This document shows, in pieces, positions 23,985 to 36,775 of a stretch of 64,000 nt of DNA. Below the pieces are notes generated by a model that ran no database searches, was not told where the DNA came from, and saw only the letters and a program-made list of their open reading frames with translations. Within the stretch, counting starts at the first letter, position 1, and each line of letters opens with the position of its first letter. The translations under genes and the position numbers were made by a program. The stretch comes from Ovis canadensis (Eukaryota; Chordata; Mammalia; Artiodactyla; Bovidae): the NCBI RefSeq assembly GCF_042477335.2, contig NC_091262.1, forward strand, positions 71,534,001 to 71,598,000, given 5' to 3'.

Positions 23985-24235
23985 GAATGACAGAAGGACT
24001 AATATTATGTGATGCTACTTATATGAGGCACGTAGAGTAGTTAAAGTCACAGAGACAGAAAGAATAATGGGGGTTGCCAGGGGCTGGGGTGCCACTGGCG
24101 AAAACGAAAAGGTCTGGAGATGGATGGTGGCGGTGGCTACACAGCAGTGTGAATGTACACTCATAACTGGTTCAATCGGTAAATGCCATGTTACCTGTAT
24201 CTTTAATCATAATTTTTGAAAAGTAAATGGAAAAA
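23985..24235 (+). mobile_element. L1 3'UTR fragment (older L1)
   Basis: The 'gggttgccaggggctggggt' and 'ctggagatggatggtggcgg' phrases, followed by 'gtgtgaatgtacactcataa', are the usual end of old L1MA/MB-type elements. The same motif set appears at 42960-43190. Confidence 0.75.
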
Positions 24236-24467
24236 AGACCCACTAAGACAGGAAAGCAATGACATGAGTTCCCCCTTTTTACATTCTTCTAATGACTGTA
24301 GCAGAAGTATCTTCTAATAGGGATAAATAGTTTACAAAACACTTTTCCACACATGAAGTCATTTTATTCTCATATCAAGTCTTCAATGTAGAGAGGACAG
24401 GTTTCATCCTCTCATCTCTGAATGAGGCAGTTAAGGTAGAAACACAAAGTGACTTATCTAAAGTAAA

Positions 24468-24515
24468 ATATTGGGTTGGCCCCAAAATTTTATCCATATA
24501 GTAAAATGGCAAGGC
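24468..24515 (+). mobile_element. Mariner (ruminant Mariner1-type) end fragment
   Basis: The 'atattgggttggccccaaaa' opening is the inverted-repeat end of the ruminant mariner. Only ~45 bp is left and the rest is not recognisable. Confidence 0.55.
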
Positions 24516-24997
24516 CAAAACTAGATACCAGTCATTCTGATCCCTAATCTAGTGTCTTTCCCCTCAACAAGGAAGCATCTCAAAAGTCCTCAGTCCTGTA
24601 TCAACCTTTCTGATGGGAATAGCCATGTCTTCCTTATGCTTCTTTACATCTAACTGCACTGTTGATTTTGATACGGTTCTTAAACTGTTTAACTTCCTAC
24701 TTTATCACCAAACTACGGTTAAAGGACAGATCTTAAATTAATCTCTAGTGCTTCGCATTGTGGGTGAACAATAAAAAAGTTTCCTGATTGTAGATTCCAC
24801 TCCATAAATATCAAACCCCTTACCATGCAAACACCAAAGACCATTACAACTATGGCTTTCTATTTTCACTTCTTCCTATCACTTGTTTTTTCCTCCTGCG
24901 CAGCAGTTACTTTTGTAGTTTCTGTAATAAAGGAAAGAAAAACATAACAAAAGTAGAGGGACTAGGAAGACAAAGCTCAACAATTACCAATTTGTAG

Positions 24998-25042
24998 CAG
25001 TCTTGGAGAAGGCAATGGCAACCTACTCCAGTACTCTTGCGA
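24998..25042 (+). mobile_element. Bov-tA internal scrap
   Basis: About 45 bp of the SINE body remain ('ggagaaggcaatggcaacct', 'actccagtactcttgc'). Both ends are lost. Confidence 0.65.
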
Positions 25043-25444
25043 AATCAGGTTATCTGGTTGTTTCCCAGTCTGAATTTGCCAAATGTATCACTATGGTGTA
25101 CCTTAACATGTTTTTCTGATCCTTGTAATTACAGTAATTGACAGATCTAGTGACTTAATCAGATTTAGGGTCATTTTGGTACTTTTAAAGTTTGTCAAGA
25201 TTGCTTCACAGGTGGTGATGTATATTTCCAACACAGGTATTAAATGTCTAGTTCTCATTCTCAGTAATCACCAACTAGAACTATTAATTCACTAGGGGTT
25301 GCAACATGGTAATATTCTATCATTCCTTCTTTATTCTTTGGCTAAAACACTTTTGTAAGAGAAACTCATCTATCAACAATTCCGTTGTTTGCACAGAAAG
25401 GTCAGAATAAATGATTCTTTACCTTTATTTATTAATTTTCTTTA

Positions 25445-26222
25445 GCCTCAAAATCACTACAGACAGTGACTGCAACCATGAAATAAAAAGACTCTTGCTT
25501 CTTTCAAGGAAAAGCTATGACAAACCTAAACAGCAAATTAAAAAGCAAAGATACCACTTTTCCAACAAAGGTCTGGATAGTCAAAGTTATAGTTTTTCCA
25601 ATGAAAGTGAAGTCGCTCAGTCGTGTCCGACTCTTTGCGACCCCATGGACTATAGCCTAGCAGGATCCTCTGTCCATGGGATTTTCCAGGCAACAGTATT
25701 CGAGTGGATTGCCATTTTCGTCTCCAGAGGATCTTCCCAACCCAGGGATTGAACCCGGGTTTCCCAATCGCAGACAGACGCTTTACCATCTGAGCCACCA
25801 GGGAAGTCTTGTAGTCATGTACAGATGTAAGAGTCAGACCATAAAGAAGGTTGAGCGCTAAAGAATTGATGCTTTTGAAATGTGGTGCTGGAGAAGACTC
25901 TGCAGAGTCCCTTGGACAGCAAGGAGATCAAACCAGTCAATCCTAAAGGAAATCAACCCTGAATATTCATTGGAAGGACCATTGTTGAAGCATACCTCGG
26001 CCACCTGACACGAAGTGTCAACTCACTGGAAAAGATCTTGATGCTGGGGAAGACTGAAGGCAAAAGAAAAAGAGGGCAGCAGAGGTGGTTAGACAGCATC
26101 ACCAACTCGACAGACATGAATTTGAGCAAACTCTGGGAGATAGTGAAGGAGATGGGAGCCTAGGAGTGCTGCAGTCCATGGGGTGGCAAAGTATCAGACA
26201 TGACTTAGCAACTGAACAACTA
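25445..26222 (+). mobile_element. BovB LINE 3' part, interrupted by a Bov-tA
   Basis: The left part translates to KITTDSDCNHEIKRLLLL. The right part resumes at 'gtagtcatgtacagatgtaa' and continues through ORF2's C-terminal coding region to 'gacatgacttagcaactgaa'. The element is split at about 25600 by a minus-strand Bov-tA. Frameshifts and stops abolish coding. Confidence 0.88.
25601..25810 (-). mobile_element. Bov-tA SINE nested in BovB
   Basis: This is a full-length minus-strand SINE. Its head ('gacttccctggtggctcag' on the minus strand) is at 25808 and its tail ('cgactgagcgacttcacttt') is at the left end. It separates the BovB phrase 'gtttttcca' from 'gtagtcatgta', so it is younger than the BovB copy. 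Confidence 0.9.
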
Positions 26223-28101
26223 ATTTTCAAAACAATTAACATCCCAGCATTTCTCTAAAGATGATCAGCAAGTTAAAAACAATTGTGTTCACAGATTTAG
26301 ACATATTTGATGGGTTTCAATTATTTGTAGTTATCCCTACTGACACTCAAATTGTACCATATTTGGACAGTGGAAGCTTATTCAAATTAGCTCCCAAGAC
26401 TTTGTAACCATTGCTAGTTGTCTCAGAGAGCTTCTTTGCTTTCTAGGGTTATACCTCAGTCTAGGCATATCTTATCTTTTTCTTGTCTTAGACCTGTAAT
26501 CAGCCATCTATTTAAAGGAGCCCTAATTCCTTTCCTTTCAGTGGGAAATGGTATTTAGAAACCACAATCTGGGTGCTAAGGGGTGCTGACTGCCTTTTTA
26601 GTACACAGAGCTAGAAAATGTCACATACATGTGTATATACATACACACACATACATGAGTATATACTGATAATTCTAATCCAAACTCAGGTTTAGAGAGT
26701 TTTAACTTACATCTCATTAGTTGTACATCTGTTTCTCCTTTCTCGCATGCCAAAACCCTATTTTCAAAGCTGCCTTCATAACTGTTCTTTTATTTTATCT
26801 CACAATATATACACAATAGCCAAGATTTAAAATGTCAACACTATCATCAACAATATAATAAACAAAAATCTTTCTGAGGGGCAATTCTATTTTACCCTCA
26901 GAATTACCCAAGTCAAGATACCTATACATCACGGTGTACGTAAGTCACTTGGAACAGTCTGCTTTGGGTGATTACATCACTAACTGGAAGTACACTTTTA
27001 TTTCACTTTTGACTTTTAGGCACTATATTTTTAATTAATGTTGTTATATATGTCTGCAAAATGTTTAGATGAATCTAAAGCAAAACCATAAAAAAAGATA
27101 TACTCAAAGATATACTCTTCCTGTCTACTTTAACCTAGTTTCTCCTTATCCCACAGGTAACTTTAATACTATTTTTATATAATACCCTAAATTCCCTCTT
27201 TTTTGGCTACTATCCACTGGCTCCCTACTATAAGCAATACTGAAATTGCTAGTATCTTCTTCCTCCTATCTCAATCCTCCAGTATCTAATTTAAGTAACA
27301 TATTTATTTATAGTTGGTATCTACAAAGTAATCAGTGAGCTCTTCTACTTTTCACATAGTCTTCCCACATATTTGGTAATTAAGCTCTATCTATAGAATT
27401 TAACAATAAAGTACTACATACTATATTGTCTCTCAATTTTAGTTTTACCAATAAAATTTTAATGTTCACCACCAATTCAAAATACTAGTTTAAGAGTGTT
27501 ATTCAGAACACAAGTCCATAATCCTTTATCAGACAGAAACCTTTGGAGCTAAATATATTCTAAAATTCAGACTCCTTTCCTTCTCTTTCTCTCTCTTTTA
27601 AAATAAAATAATATGGTATATGAAATATTTACTGTATACTATGGAAACACCCCAGAGAGGTTTGTCATATTATCCCATATTTTGCAAAATTATCATCCCC
27701 TATTTTGCAATAACACACATTAAATATTTAGACTAACCTATGTTACTTCAGGTTAGGTTTTGTTGTCAAATCAATTCAGGTCATATTATTAGTGTCTGCC
27801 ATTAAATGAGTCACCCTTAAAAAAAAAAAAAGTCTTTCAGTACTTTTAGAATTTCAAATTATAAATAAGACATTGTGGACCTGTAGTTAGTAGCTTAAGA
27901 TCATGTCTAAAAATAGTACTTTCCTTACCTACCTACCACCAATAAAAGGACAAGTCAGAAAACATTTTTACTCATTTTAAGTAAAGATATCTGTTAAATT
28001 GCATTTTATTATAAAATTAAATCGTGTTACTAAAAATAGAGATTATTTGTTCGAGTTTGGCTTAGGAGCATCTTACTAAGCCCATGCGGCCTTTTTCTAA
28101 T

Positions 28102-28149
28102 ATAACCTATTATAATTTAAAACAGATAACCTATTATAATTTAAAACAG
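28102..28149. repeat. Perfect 24-bp tandem duplication
   Basis: The 24-nt unit beginning 'ataacctattataattt' and ending 'aaaacag' occurs twice head to tail (28102-28125, 28126-28149) with no mismatch. This suggests a recent slippage or repair event. Confidence 0.95.
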
Positions 28150-29029
28150 CTTGTTAATCTCCTGCTGCTACTTTTTTTTCTATTAAAAATGAATTCTTAA
28201 AAAGGATATTTTAAAAAGTACATCCCATTCCACCAGTCTATGCAACATTCTTTTAAGGATAACAATTAGAATTTTTAAAACTAGAAAATGAGGTGAAAAA
28301 TGCTGATAAACGAGGTGAGCCTGGTTCTTAGACCTCTCACTATAGTGCAGATTCATACTATATATTCTTGGTATTCTTAATATTTCTCATTATAAATAAT
28401 TTCTTGAATAAAATGTCTGCTTTTTAATGCATATTCAGCATTGTCTGAAATATGTCAAGCCTTAGTTTTTCAAATAATTTTAAAAAGAAAATCTTCGAGG
28501 AATCATGAACATAGGAGTAATCACAAGGGAAACTACTGATCCTCATTTTAAATAGGTTAAGAAAACCAAAACCAGTGAAAGAATGATGAAATGAGATACT
28601 AAATTATTAGAAATAATGTTAAATGTAGCAATTTTCTCATTTATGAAAATTAAATGTACATTTAATCTCCAAAATTATTATGCATTCAGATGTGCATTAA
28701 AATGTAAAATTAATATCAATATTTAAGTAGGTTAGACAAGAATAGAAATGGCATTTGGTGAAAATAGTCAATAAAAAACAAAAAGCTGAAGTGAACCATC
28801 TTACAAATATTTTACCCCTAGACATCAAGCATGTGAATTATTCTGAATTTAAGCACAATATTTTAGGGGGCTCTTTCCAAATTTGACAATTAGCTACAGG
28901 ACTTCCATATTATTAACGTAATTATTTTTCTCTATACCCACACATTTCCTTTGCATAAAGAAAATTAGTTTTGTTGAATTTTAAATCCCTAAATATTTAT
29001 TCAGTGCTTATGTTTAACTGTTGCAGGAA

Positions 29030-29120
29030 GGGGGATCCATTCCAGGGCTTGCAGTCTTGGGGTTTTATGGTGATGGGATTAATTCCAGGTTGTCTTTGGC
29101 TAATCATTCTGACTTAAGAG
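29030..29120 (+). mobile_element. LTR-like fragment abutting BovB
   Basis: The 'gggattaattccaggttgtc' and 'aatcattctgacttaagagt' phrases resemble a bovine endogenous LTR family that I cannot name. The sequence runs directly into BovB at about 29121 without a visible tail. Confidence 0.35.
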
Positions 29121-29608
29121 TCCTTCCTGCTGACCAACCTGGACAGCATATTAAAAAGCAGAGACATTACTTTGTCGACAAAGGTCCGTCTAGTCAAAGC
29201 TATGGTTTTTCCAGTAGTCATGTATGGATGTGAGAGTTGGACTATAAAGAAAGCTGAGCGCTGAAGAATTGATGTTTCTGAACTGTGGTGTTGGAGAAGA
29301 CTCTTGAAAGTCCCTCGGACTGCAAGGAGATCAGCCCTGAATATTCACTGGAAGGACTGATGCTGAAGCTCCAATACTTTGGCCACCTATTGCGAAGATC
29401 TGAGTCATTTGAAAAGATCCTGATGCTGGGAAAGACTGAAGGCAGAACGGGATGCAGAGGACGAGATGGTTGGATGGCATCACCAACTCACTGGATATGA
29501 GTTTGAGCAAGCTGCGGGAGATGGTGAAGGACAGGGAATCCTGGCGTGCTGCAGCCCACGGGGCTGCAAAGAGTCGGTCATAACTGAGCAACTAAACAAC
29601 AATCTAAT
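29121..29608 (+). mobile_element. BovB LINE 3' end
   Basis: It carries the C-terminal ORF2 region ('gaccaacctggacagcatat', then the VMYGCESWTIKKAER-like block, then VPRTARRSA-like) to the 3' end 'cataactgagcaactaaaca'. It is 5'-truncated, with internal deletions. Confidence 0.88.
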
Positions 29609-29692
29609 CTGAATAGAAAACTAATCATGCTATTTGGTGGCAGCACATATGCACTGCCATCAAACAGTGTACACCCACTGCCCTCTTCAGTT

Positions 29693-30428
29693 CAGTTCAG
29701 TCACTCAGCTGTGTCTGACTCTTTGTGACCCCATGAATCACAGCACGCCAGGCCTCCCTGTTCATCACCAACTCCCGGAGTTCACTCAGACTCACATCCA
29801 CTGAGTCCATGATGCCATCTAGCCATCTCATCCTCGGTCGTCCCTTTCTCCTCCTGCCCCCAATCCCTCCCAGCATCAGAGTCTTTTCCAATGAGTCAAC
29901 TCTTCGCATGAGGTGGCCAAAGTACTGGAGTTTTAGCTTTAGCATCATTCCTTCCAAAGGAATCCCAGAGTTGATCTCCTTGCAGTCCAAGGGACTCTCA
30001 AGAGTCTTCTCCAACACCACAGTTCAAAAGCATCAATTCTTCAGCACTCAGCTTTCTTCACAGTCCAACTCTCTCATCCATACATGACCACTGGAAAAAC
30101 CACAGTCTTGACTAGACGGACCTTTGTTGGCCCAAAAGTAATGTCTCTGCTTATCAATATGCTATCTAGGTTGGTCATTACTTTCCTTTCAAGGAGTAAG
30201 CGTCTTTTAATTTCATGGCTGCAATCACCATCTGCAGTGATTTTGGAGGCCCCCAAAATAAGTCTGACACCATTTCCACTGTTTTCCCATCTATTTCCGA
30301 TGAAGTGATGGGACCAGATGCCATGATCTTCGTTTTCTGAATGTTGAGCTTTAAGCCAACTTTTTCACTCTCCTCTTTCACTTTCATCAAGAGGCTTTTT
30401 AGTTCCTCTTCACTTTCTACCATGATGT
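29693..30428 (-). mobile_element. BovB LINE 3' part
   Basis: Minus-strand translation gives most of the ORF2 C terminus: SEEELKSLLMKVKEESEKVG (30423 downward), [40 protein letters not shown] and HGVTKSQTQLSD. Frameshifts divide it. It lies tail to tail with the plus-strand copy ending at 29608. Confidence 0.92.
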
Positions 30429-32284
30429 GGAGATTGGTCAGAAAAGTTGCAAATTTACATTCCTACCAACTCTGCATGAGAACATCAAAACTCTGGTCAT
30501 CATTAATGTTTGTCAATCTGATGGGGGAAAATGATCTCATTATTTTAATCTTCATATTAAAAATTATAAGAGAAACTGAATCTCAATATATTTACTAGCC
30601 TCTTTACAATCTTTGGCTATTTTATAATCTTTGGCTATTATTCTATGTAGCTGTTCTTTTTATTAATTTGTGATACTTTTTAATGTTAAAATATCAAGGC
30701 AGAATATTTATATTAGTCTTTTAAAACTATGTGGCTTTTGTCATAAGTGTTTAAATTTTTTATATAGTCACTTTTTTCAAACTTTTCTTTTTGTAACACC
30801 TGGGTTTCACATTCCCTGCTGTAAACGTTTTTACATCAGATACAAAAAGTTCTAATTTTTGTCTTCTCCAAATTAGATTATGTAGGTAAACACACTCAAC
30901 CACAGCAGAAAGCTGACATCAGATACAGAGTTTTACAGCACAGCTATTATTAAGTAATTCAGTCTGCTAATTTTAAGAAATTTATTAATTCCTAATATGA
31001 AGATAATTAAATTAACTGGCGTTGCCTGGAAACAAAATGGATATTTTTTCAGATTATCAGAAGGATGCTTTTGGGGAGAAGAAACCCAATTAGTCCTATC
31101 TATTCATATGTTGTTTGCTGAAGACATCTGGACATCCAGTGTCAAAACTGTAGGCATCTTTCCCTCATCTTTCTCCACTGTAACAAAGTGGTTCACCAAT
31201 CCCACTGCAAACCACTTAGACTAAGTTACAATTTATTATCTTCCTTGAACTGTCACAAATCAATCTTGGTCTCTCCTTCCAGTCTCATTAATCCAGCACA
31301 CCAACACTGAATTAATCTAACAGAGGTTCAATCAAACATATACAATAAGTACAAACTCCTGGCCACAAAACTATGTATTTTACACTTAAAAGTGCCAACT
31401 ATGCGCCCTGTGCTAAGTGTTGATGGTTATAGTTATGAACAAAGTATCTTGGTTCTCATATTGCTTACAATCAAGTGAGAAATATGGACATTTAAACAAT
31501 CTGTTGTTGCTGTTTAGTCAATAAGCGATGTCCAACTCTTGGCCACCCCATGGACTGTAGCATGTTAGGCTTCCCTGTTCTTTCACTATCTCCCACAGTT
31601 TGCTCAAACTCATGTTTACTGAGTTGGTGATGCCATCCACCCCTCTCATTCTCTGGAGGCCCCCTTCTCCTCCTATCCTCAATCTTTCCCAGCATCAGGG
31701 TCTTTTCAAATGAGTAGACTCTTTGCACCAGGTAGCCAAAGTATTGAAGCTTCAGCATCAGTACTTCCAATGAACATTCAGGGCTGATTTTCTTTAGGAT
31801 TGACTGGTTTAATCTCCTTGCAGTCCAAGGGACTCTCAAGAGTCTTCTCCAGCGCAATCTGAAAGCATCTTTTCTTCAGCACTCAGCCTTCTTTATGGTC
31901 CAACTCTCACATCCGTACATGACTACTGGAAAAGCCATACCTTTGGCTATACAGACCTTTGTTAGCAAAATGATGTCTCTGCTTTTTAATATGCTGTCTA
32001 GGTCTGTCGTAACTTTCCTTCCAAGGAGCAAACGTCTTTTAATTTCATGGCTGTAGTAACTATTGGCTGTGATTTTTGAGCCCAATAAAATAAAATCTGT
32101 CACTGTTGCCACTTTTTCCCCTTCTATTTGCCATGAAGTGATGGGACTGGATGACATGATCTTAGATTTTTGAATGCTGAGTTTTAAGCCAGTTTTTTAC
32201 TTTCCTCTTACAGTGTCATGAAGAGGCTCTTTTTTTCTGCCATTAGGGTGACAGCATCTGTATATCTGAGGTTGTTGATATTCC

Positions 32285-32661
32285 TTTTTTTTTTCTTATT
32301 TAAAAAAATTAATTTATTTAATTGGAGGCTAATTGCTTTACAATATTGTAGTGGTTTTTGCCAAACATCAACATGAATCAGCCACGGGTGCACGTGTGTT
32401 CCCCATCCAGAACCCGTCTCCCACTTCCTTCCCCATCCCATCCCCCAGGGTCATCCCAGTGCACCAGCCCTGAGTGCCCTGTCTCATGCATCGAATCTGG
32501 ACGGGCGATCTGCTTCACATATGATAATATACACGTTTCAATGCTACCCTCTGAAATCATCCCACCCCTGCCTTCTCCCACAGAGTCCGAAAGACTGCTC
32601 TTTACACCTGTGTCTCTTTTGCTGTCTCGCATATAGGGTCATTGTTACCATATTTCTAAAT
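32285..32661 (-). mobile_element. Bovine-type L1, 5'-truncated 3'UTR insertion
   Basis: The plus strand starts with a T-run (the poly-A tail of a minus-strand L1). It contains the known bovine L1 3' end in reverse ('taattggaggctaattgctt', 'gccaaacatcaacatgaatc'). The target duplication is 'ggttgttgatatt', at 32270-32282 and 32662-32674, both within BovB sequence. Confidence 0.9.
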
Positions 32662-33127
32662 GGTTGTTGATATTTCTCCCAGCAACCCTGACTCCAGCTT
32701 GTGCTTCATCCAGCCAAGCACGTTGCATAATGTACTCTGCATGTAAGTTAAATAAGCAGAATGACAATATACAGCCTTGTCATACTCCTTTCCCAATTTT
32801 GAACTAGCCTGTTCCATGTAAGGTCCTAACTGTTGCTTCTTGACCTGCATACAGTTTCTCAGGAGATAAGGTCATCCGGTATTCCCACCTCTTTAAGAAT
32901 TTTCCAGTTTGTTGTGTTCCACATAGTCAAAAGCTTTAGCAAAGTCAATGAAACGGAAGTAGGTGTTTTTCTGAAATTCCCTTGCTTTCCCTATGATCCA
33001 ACAAATGTTGGCAATTTGATCTCTGGTTCCTCTGCCTTTTCTAAATCCAGTCTGTACATCTGGATGTTCTTGGTTCACATACTGCCGGAGCCCAGCTTGA
33101 AGAATTTTCAGCATTACCTTGCTAGTA

Positions 33128-33293
33128 CGAGTGAAAGTCACTCAGTTGTGTCTGACTCTTTGCAACCCCATGCTGGAATACTGGAGTGGGTAGCCTTTCC
33201 CTTCTCCAGGGGATATTCCTAACCCAGGGATCGAAACCAGGTCTCCCACATTGCAGGCAGATTCTTTACCAGCCTAGCCACAAGGGAAGCCCT
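33128..33293 (-). mobile_element. Bov-tA SINE nested in BovB
   Basis: This minus-strand SINE has an internal deletion: the 'accccatg' block joins directly to 'ctggaatactggagtgggta'. The flanks 'ttgctagta' and 'ctgctggca' look like a diverged target duplication. Confidence 0.8.
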
Positions 33294-34139
33294 GCTGGCA
33301 TGTGAAGTGAGCTCAACTGTGTGGTAGTTTGAATATTCTTTGGCATTGCCCTTCTTTGGGGCTGGAATGAAAACTGACCTTTTCCAGTCCTGTGGCCACT
33401 GCTGAGTTTTCCAAGTTTGGAAATAATTACAAAAATAAAATTATACCCTGGGATAAATGCCATGAAAGGCATGGCTGCTATGAGAAAGAATAAGTTGATT
33501 TATTGATATGAATAAGCCCATAAGACATAAAAAGAACACATACAGCATACAGAAGAGAGATCTTAAACACATCAATATAAATAATATAGAAACACAAATA
33601 ACACTCGACATTATTTATTGAAAGAGGCAGTAGTGATGTGATGCTGGATAGGTAAGGCAGAGTCAACAGTTTAGCAAATTCCAGGAAGAGCAAGAAGGTC
33701 AAGGTAGCTGATGCAGGGGAAGTGGGGAAGCACGATACGGGAAGACGGGTAGGAGGAGGCCAGGCCACACCCATCACTCGAAAAGGCCGAGCGCCCTGTG
33801 GAAGTTATCTGTTTAACTGCTTGATTCAGTCTTCCTGAACCTTAATCAATCATGAAAACCTTTCTAAGAAAAACCAGTACCAGGCCATGCACAGTGTTCC
33901 ACGGAACATACTTTCAATCATACGACAGCAGGGGAGTATGAAGTAAAGGCTTGCGCTCTGCTAGTGCAGGTACATCTTAAGAGAAAATGATACAATATGA
34001 AAACTCAGTTTTTATTTATTTAAATTTTGAATTAAAAAGTATCAGGCAGAAAAAAGCACAACAGGCTTAAAAACTGCTTGAAAGGCTGGCCCTGGCTGGT
34101 CTTCAAGACCTTGGACTTCGTGTTTCTACCATTCCTTAA

Positions 34140-34560
34140 CAGATAAGGGCAGCTGTGTGTACTTATACTGTGTGCACAAACAGTATGGTTTATGCTCAAT
34201 ATCTGCTTTCCTTCTGGGAGCCTCGAATTTTGATACCCGTTAGACAGTGGATGCCTTCCTGACCAGCCGTCAATAAAAACCCTAGGCACTCCACTGAGAC
34301 TCTAATGAGCTTCCCTAGTAGACAGTATTTCACTTCTGCTGTCATAAGCCGATCCTGGAAGTACTAAGTGTGACCTCTGTCACTCCAGCACAAGAGGGCT
34401 CCTGGAAACTTGGGCCTGCTACCGTCTGGACTTCGCCTCATGGGCCTTTTTTCTTTGCTGACTTTGTTTTGTACCCTGTGCTGCCATAAATGATGTCCAT
34501 GAGTATCACTATACACTCAGCCTTCCTAGTGAACCCAGGGATGTTCTTAGGGATTTCAAT
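34140..34560 (+). mobile_element. Old ERVL-like solo LTR remnant
   Basis: Recognisable old LTR phrases are present: 'cactccactgagactctaat', 'gagcttccctagtagacagt', 'tttgctgactttgttttgta' and a degraded 'gtgaacccagggatgttctt' end. An AATAAA lies at about 34273. The family is not assigned with certainty. Confidence 0.45.
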
Positions 34561-34796
34561 GCAAGAACAAAATGGAATACAGCGAGATGCCTCCCTCCAC
34601 CACTGTCTTCCAGTCTTTCAAAATGAAACTATATTGTTTTGGAAAAAATATATAGTTAGTATTCAGGTACAGAGAATCTTTTCCTTTTTTTTTTTTAAAT
34701 AGAAGCCATTACCATAAAAAGCAGAATGGCAGCTAACTTTAAAGTGATTATGATTGAGACAAGGCATCGAGTGAGGCTTTGCTCGTGTTTGCTGTG

Positions 34797-35106
34797 CTTA
34801 GGTGATCAGTTGTGTCTACTCTTTGCGAACACATGGACTGTAACCCGCCAGGCTCCTCTGTCCATGAGGATTCTCCAGGCAAGAGTACTGGAGTGCGTTG
34901 CCATGCGCTCCTCCAGGGTATCTTTCCAACCCAGGTCTCCTGCACTACAGATGGATTCTTTACCAGTTGAGCCACAGGGGAAGCCCAAGAATACTTGGAG
35001 TGGGTAGCCATTCCCTTCTCCAGGGGATCTTCCCCACCCTGGGTAGAGCCCAGGTCTGCCACACTGCAGGCGATTCTTCACCAGGTGCGCCGCCAAGGGA
35101 AGCTTG
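34797..35106 (-). mobile_element. Dimeric Bov-tA SINE
   Basis: A full minus-strand unit (34797-34985) is followed immediately by a partial second unit (about 34987-35106). The second starts at 'acttggagtgggtagccatt' and also ends in a tRNA-like head. The dimer form is known for Bov-tA. Confidence 0.8.
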
Positions 35107-36554
35107 CTCACGCTTACACTGTTCTATTTCATGACTATGGCGGGGTCAGATTTAGAATAATTTAATAAAAAGGTAAGTTAAAATTGTTTATACACTTGTC
35201 TATTATTTCACAACAGAAAATGTTCTGTTGTAGCTGGTATGGATTTGGAAGTTGTCAGCTGAAGTCTTGAAGCCATCAATATATTCATTTCCTGAAGAAA
35301 AGGATATAAAAGAATGAACGGAAGGCTAAGTACTGAGGCACAGGAAATGCCTATGATTGGGGAGCTGGGAAAGAACACAGTTAAGAAAACCACGGAAAAC
35401 ACTAATCAGCTGGGCAGTGACCAGAATAGGCTGCGTGTTAAGAAGTGGTCTATGAATGAGGTTTACTTTGAAATGAGAAGTCGCCCCTTTCCTCTGTGTG
35501 ACCGGAAAGTTTTGGATACACTTCAGTTTCAGTACTTACCACTCTGTAGGGGCAAATAATTGCTAAGATTTCTACATCCTCAAAGAGATTAAGTTCCTAC
35601 AGTACTGACACTGTGTCCTTTTCAAATAACTGTATTCCAATTACCTTGAAGACAGCCTGGCTCATAACAGGTCCTTAATAAATCAGGTGCTTAGAATGGA
35701 GAATGAAATCAGGCCCATATCACAGAAACCATGAAAGGAGAGAATGATGATCAGTTTTAAATTTTCTTCATTTTTCTTCTTTTTCTCCTACTTTTGGCCA
35801 CCTTTCAGGTCATTACCGTTTTTTTACTAAATCCTTTCCACTCTACTGCTACCTCCTCAGTGTTGCTTTAACAACTGTCTGAGCACCGACTATGTGCAAG
35901 GCACTCAGCCAGGTCAGAGATACCTGTCAGAGACAGGTCAGAGATACAAAAATGAGCTTACTGTCGAGTGCAGGACACATTCCAGTACATGAATAACACA
36001 AAGCTGTAAGTGGAATACAGAGAGAAAGAATAGGATCATGGCGTGGAAGTTAGAGGAGGGTGATTAGAAACAGCTTTCATGGGAAGATGACATCTGCTTT
36101 GGTTCTTGAAGAATGTTAGAATTTAAACAGAAAGAAGAACAGGTAAGGGTGTTTCAACAGAGGGAACAGCTTAAGAATTAACAGGTTTATGAGAGACAAC
36201 ATACAAAGAGACGAAGCAAGAAAGGCAAGAGTAGGCTAGATCAGAAAAAGTAAGAAAGAAGCAAAAAGTATGTCATTGCCCAAGTGAGTAGAGCTGATAA
36301 AGGAGACCAAAATGGAGCTGCCAGAGATGTGAAGGAAAACCAGAAAAATGTGGCTGCATACAACTGAAGAGACGAAACTGAAGCGGAAGCAAAAACCTGG
36401 AGTGAGCAGATGTTTTACAACTCTTTTCAAAGAAAGACTGTAAAAAGGTGCCAAGAAGTGAGGTAGTGGTAGAGAGGATGTGTAAGTCTGGAAAGGTGTG
36501 TGTATGAAAAAGAGGGAGATATCATAACAAATGAGGAGGGAAGATGCAGTAAAG

Positions 36555-36775
36555 CATCCGTTTTCAACTGGGTGACTTTGCTCCCCCAGAGACATCTGGC
36601 ATGCCTGGAGACGTTTTCGGTTGTCACAGCTAGGGATGAGAAGGGGCACTACTGCAACCTAGTGGGTAGAGGCTGAGGATGCTGCTAAACATTTTGCAAC
36701 ACACACGACCGTGCCCCACAATAAAGAATTATCTGATGCAACATGTCAGTAGTGCCAAAGTTGAGAAACCTTGTA
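36555..36775 (+). mobile_element. MER20-type hAT-Charlie DNA transposon
   Basis: The interior reads 'gagacatctggcatgcctgg', 'cggttgtcacagctagggat', 'gggtagaggctgaggatgct' and 'caataaagaattatctgatg', close to MER20. Ends resembling 'ggtttctcaac' occur in inverted orientation (right end 'gttgagaaacc'). Confidence 0.65.

Larger units (their letters stand above)
31500..33420 (-). mobile_element. BovB LINE 3' half with two later insertions
   Basis: Minus-strand blocks cover the reverse transcriptase region (VMLKILQAGLRQYVNQEHPD, FRKGRGTRDQIANICWIIGK, FIDFAKAFDYVEHN at 33141-32893), then the connector and C-terminal parts down to 31500. An L1 3' end (32285-32661) and a Bov-tA (about 33128-33293) interrupt it. 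Many stops are present and it is not functional. Confidence 0.9.

Noticed and set aside
36236..36649. 137-codon minus-strand ORF
   Set aside because: It overlaps the MER20-type transposon at its right end and has a hydrophobic, low-complexity composition of chance origin.
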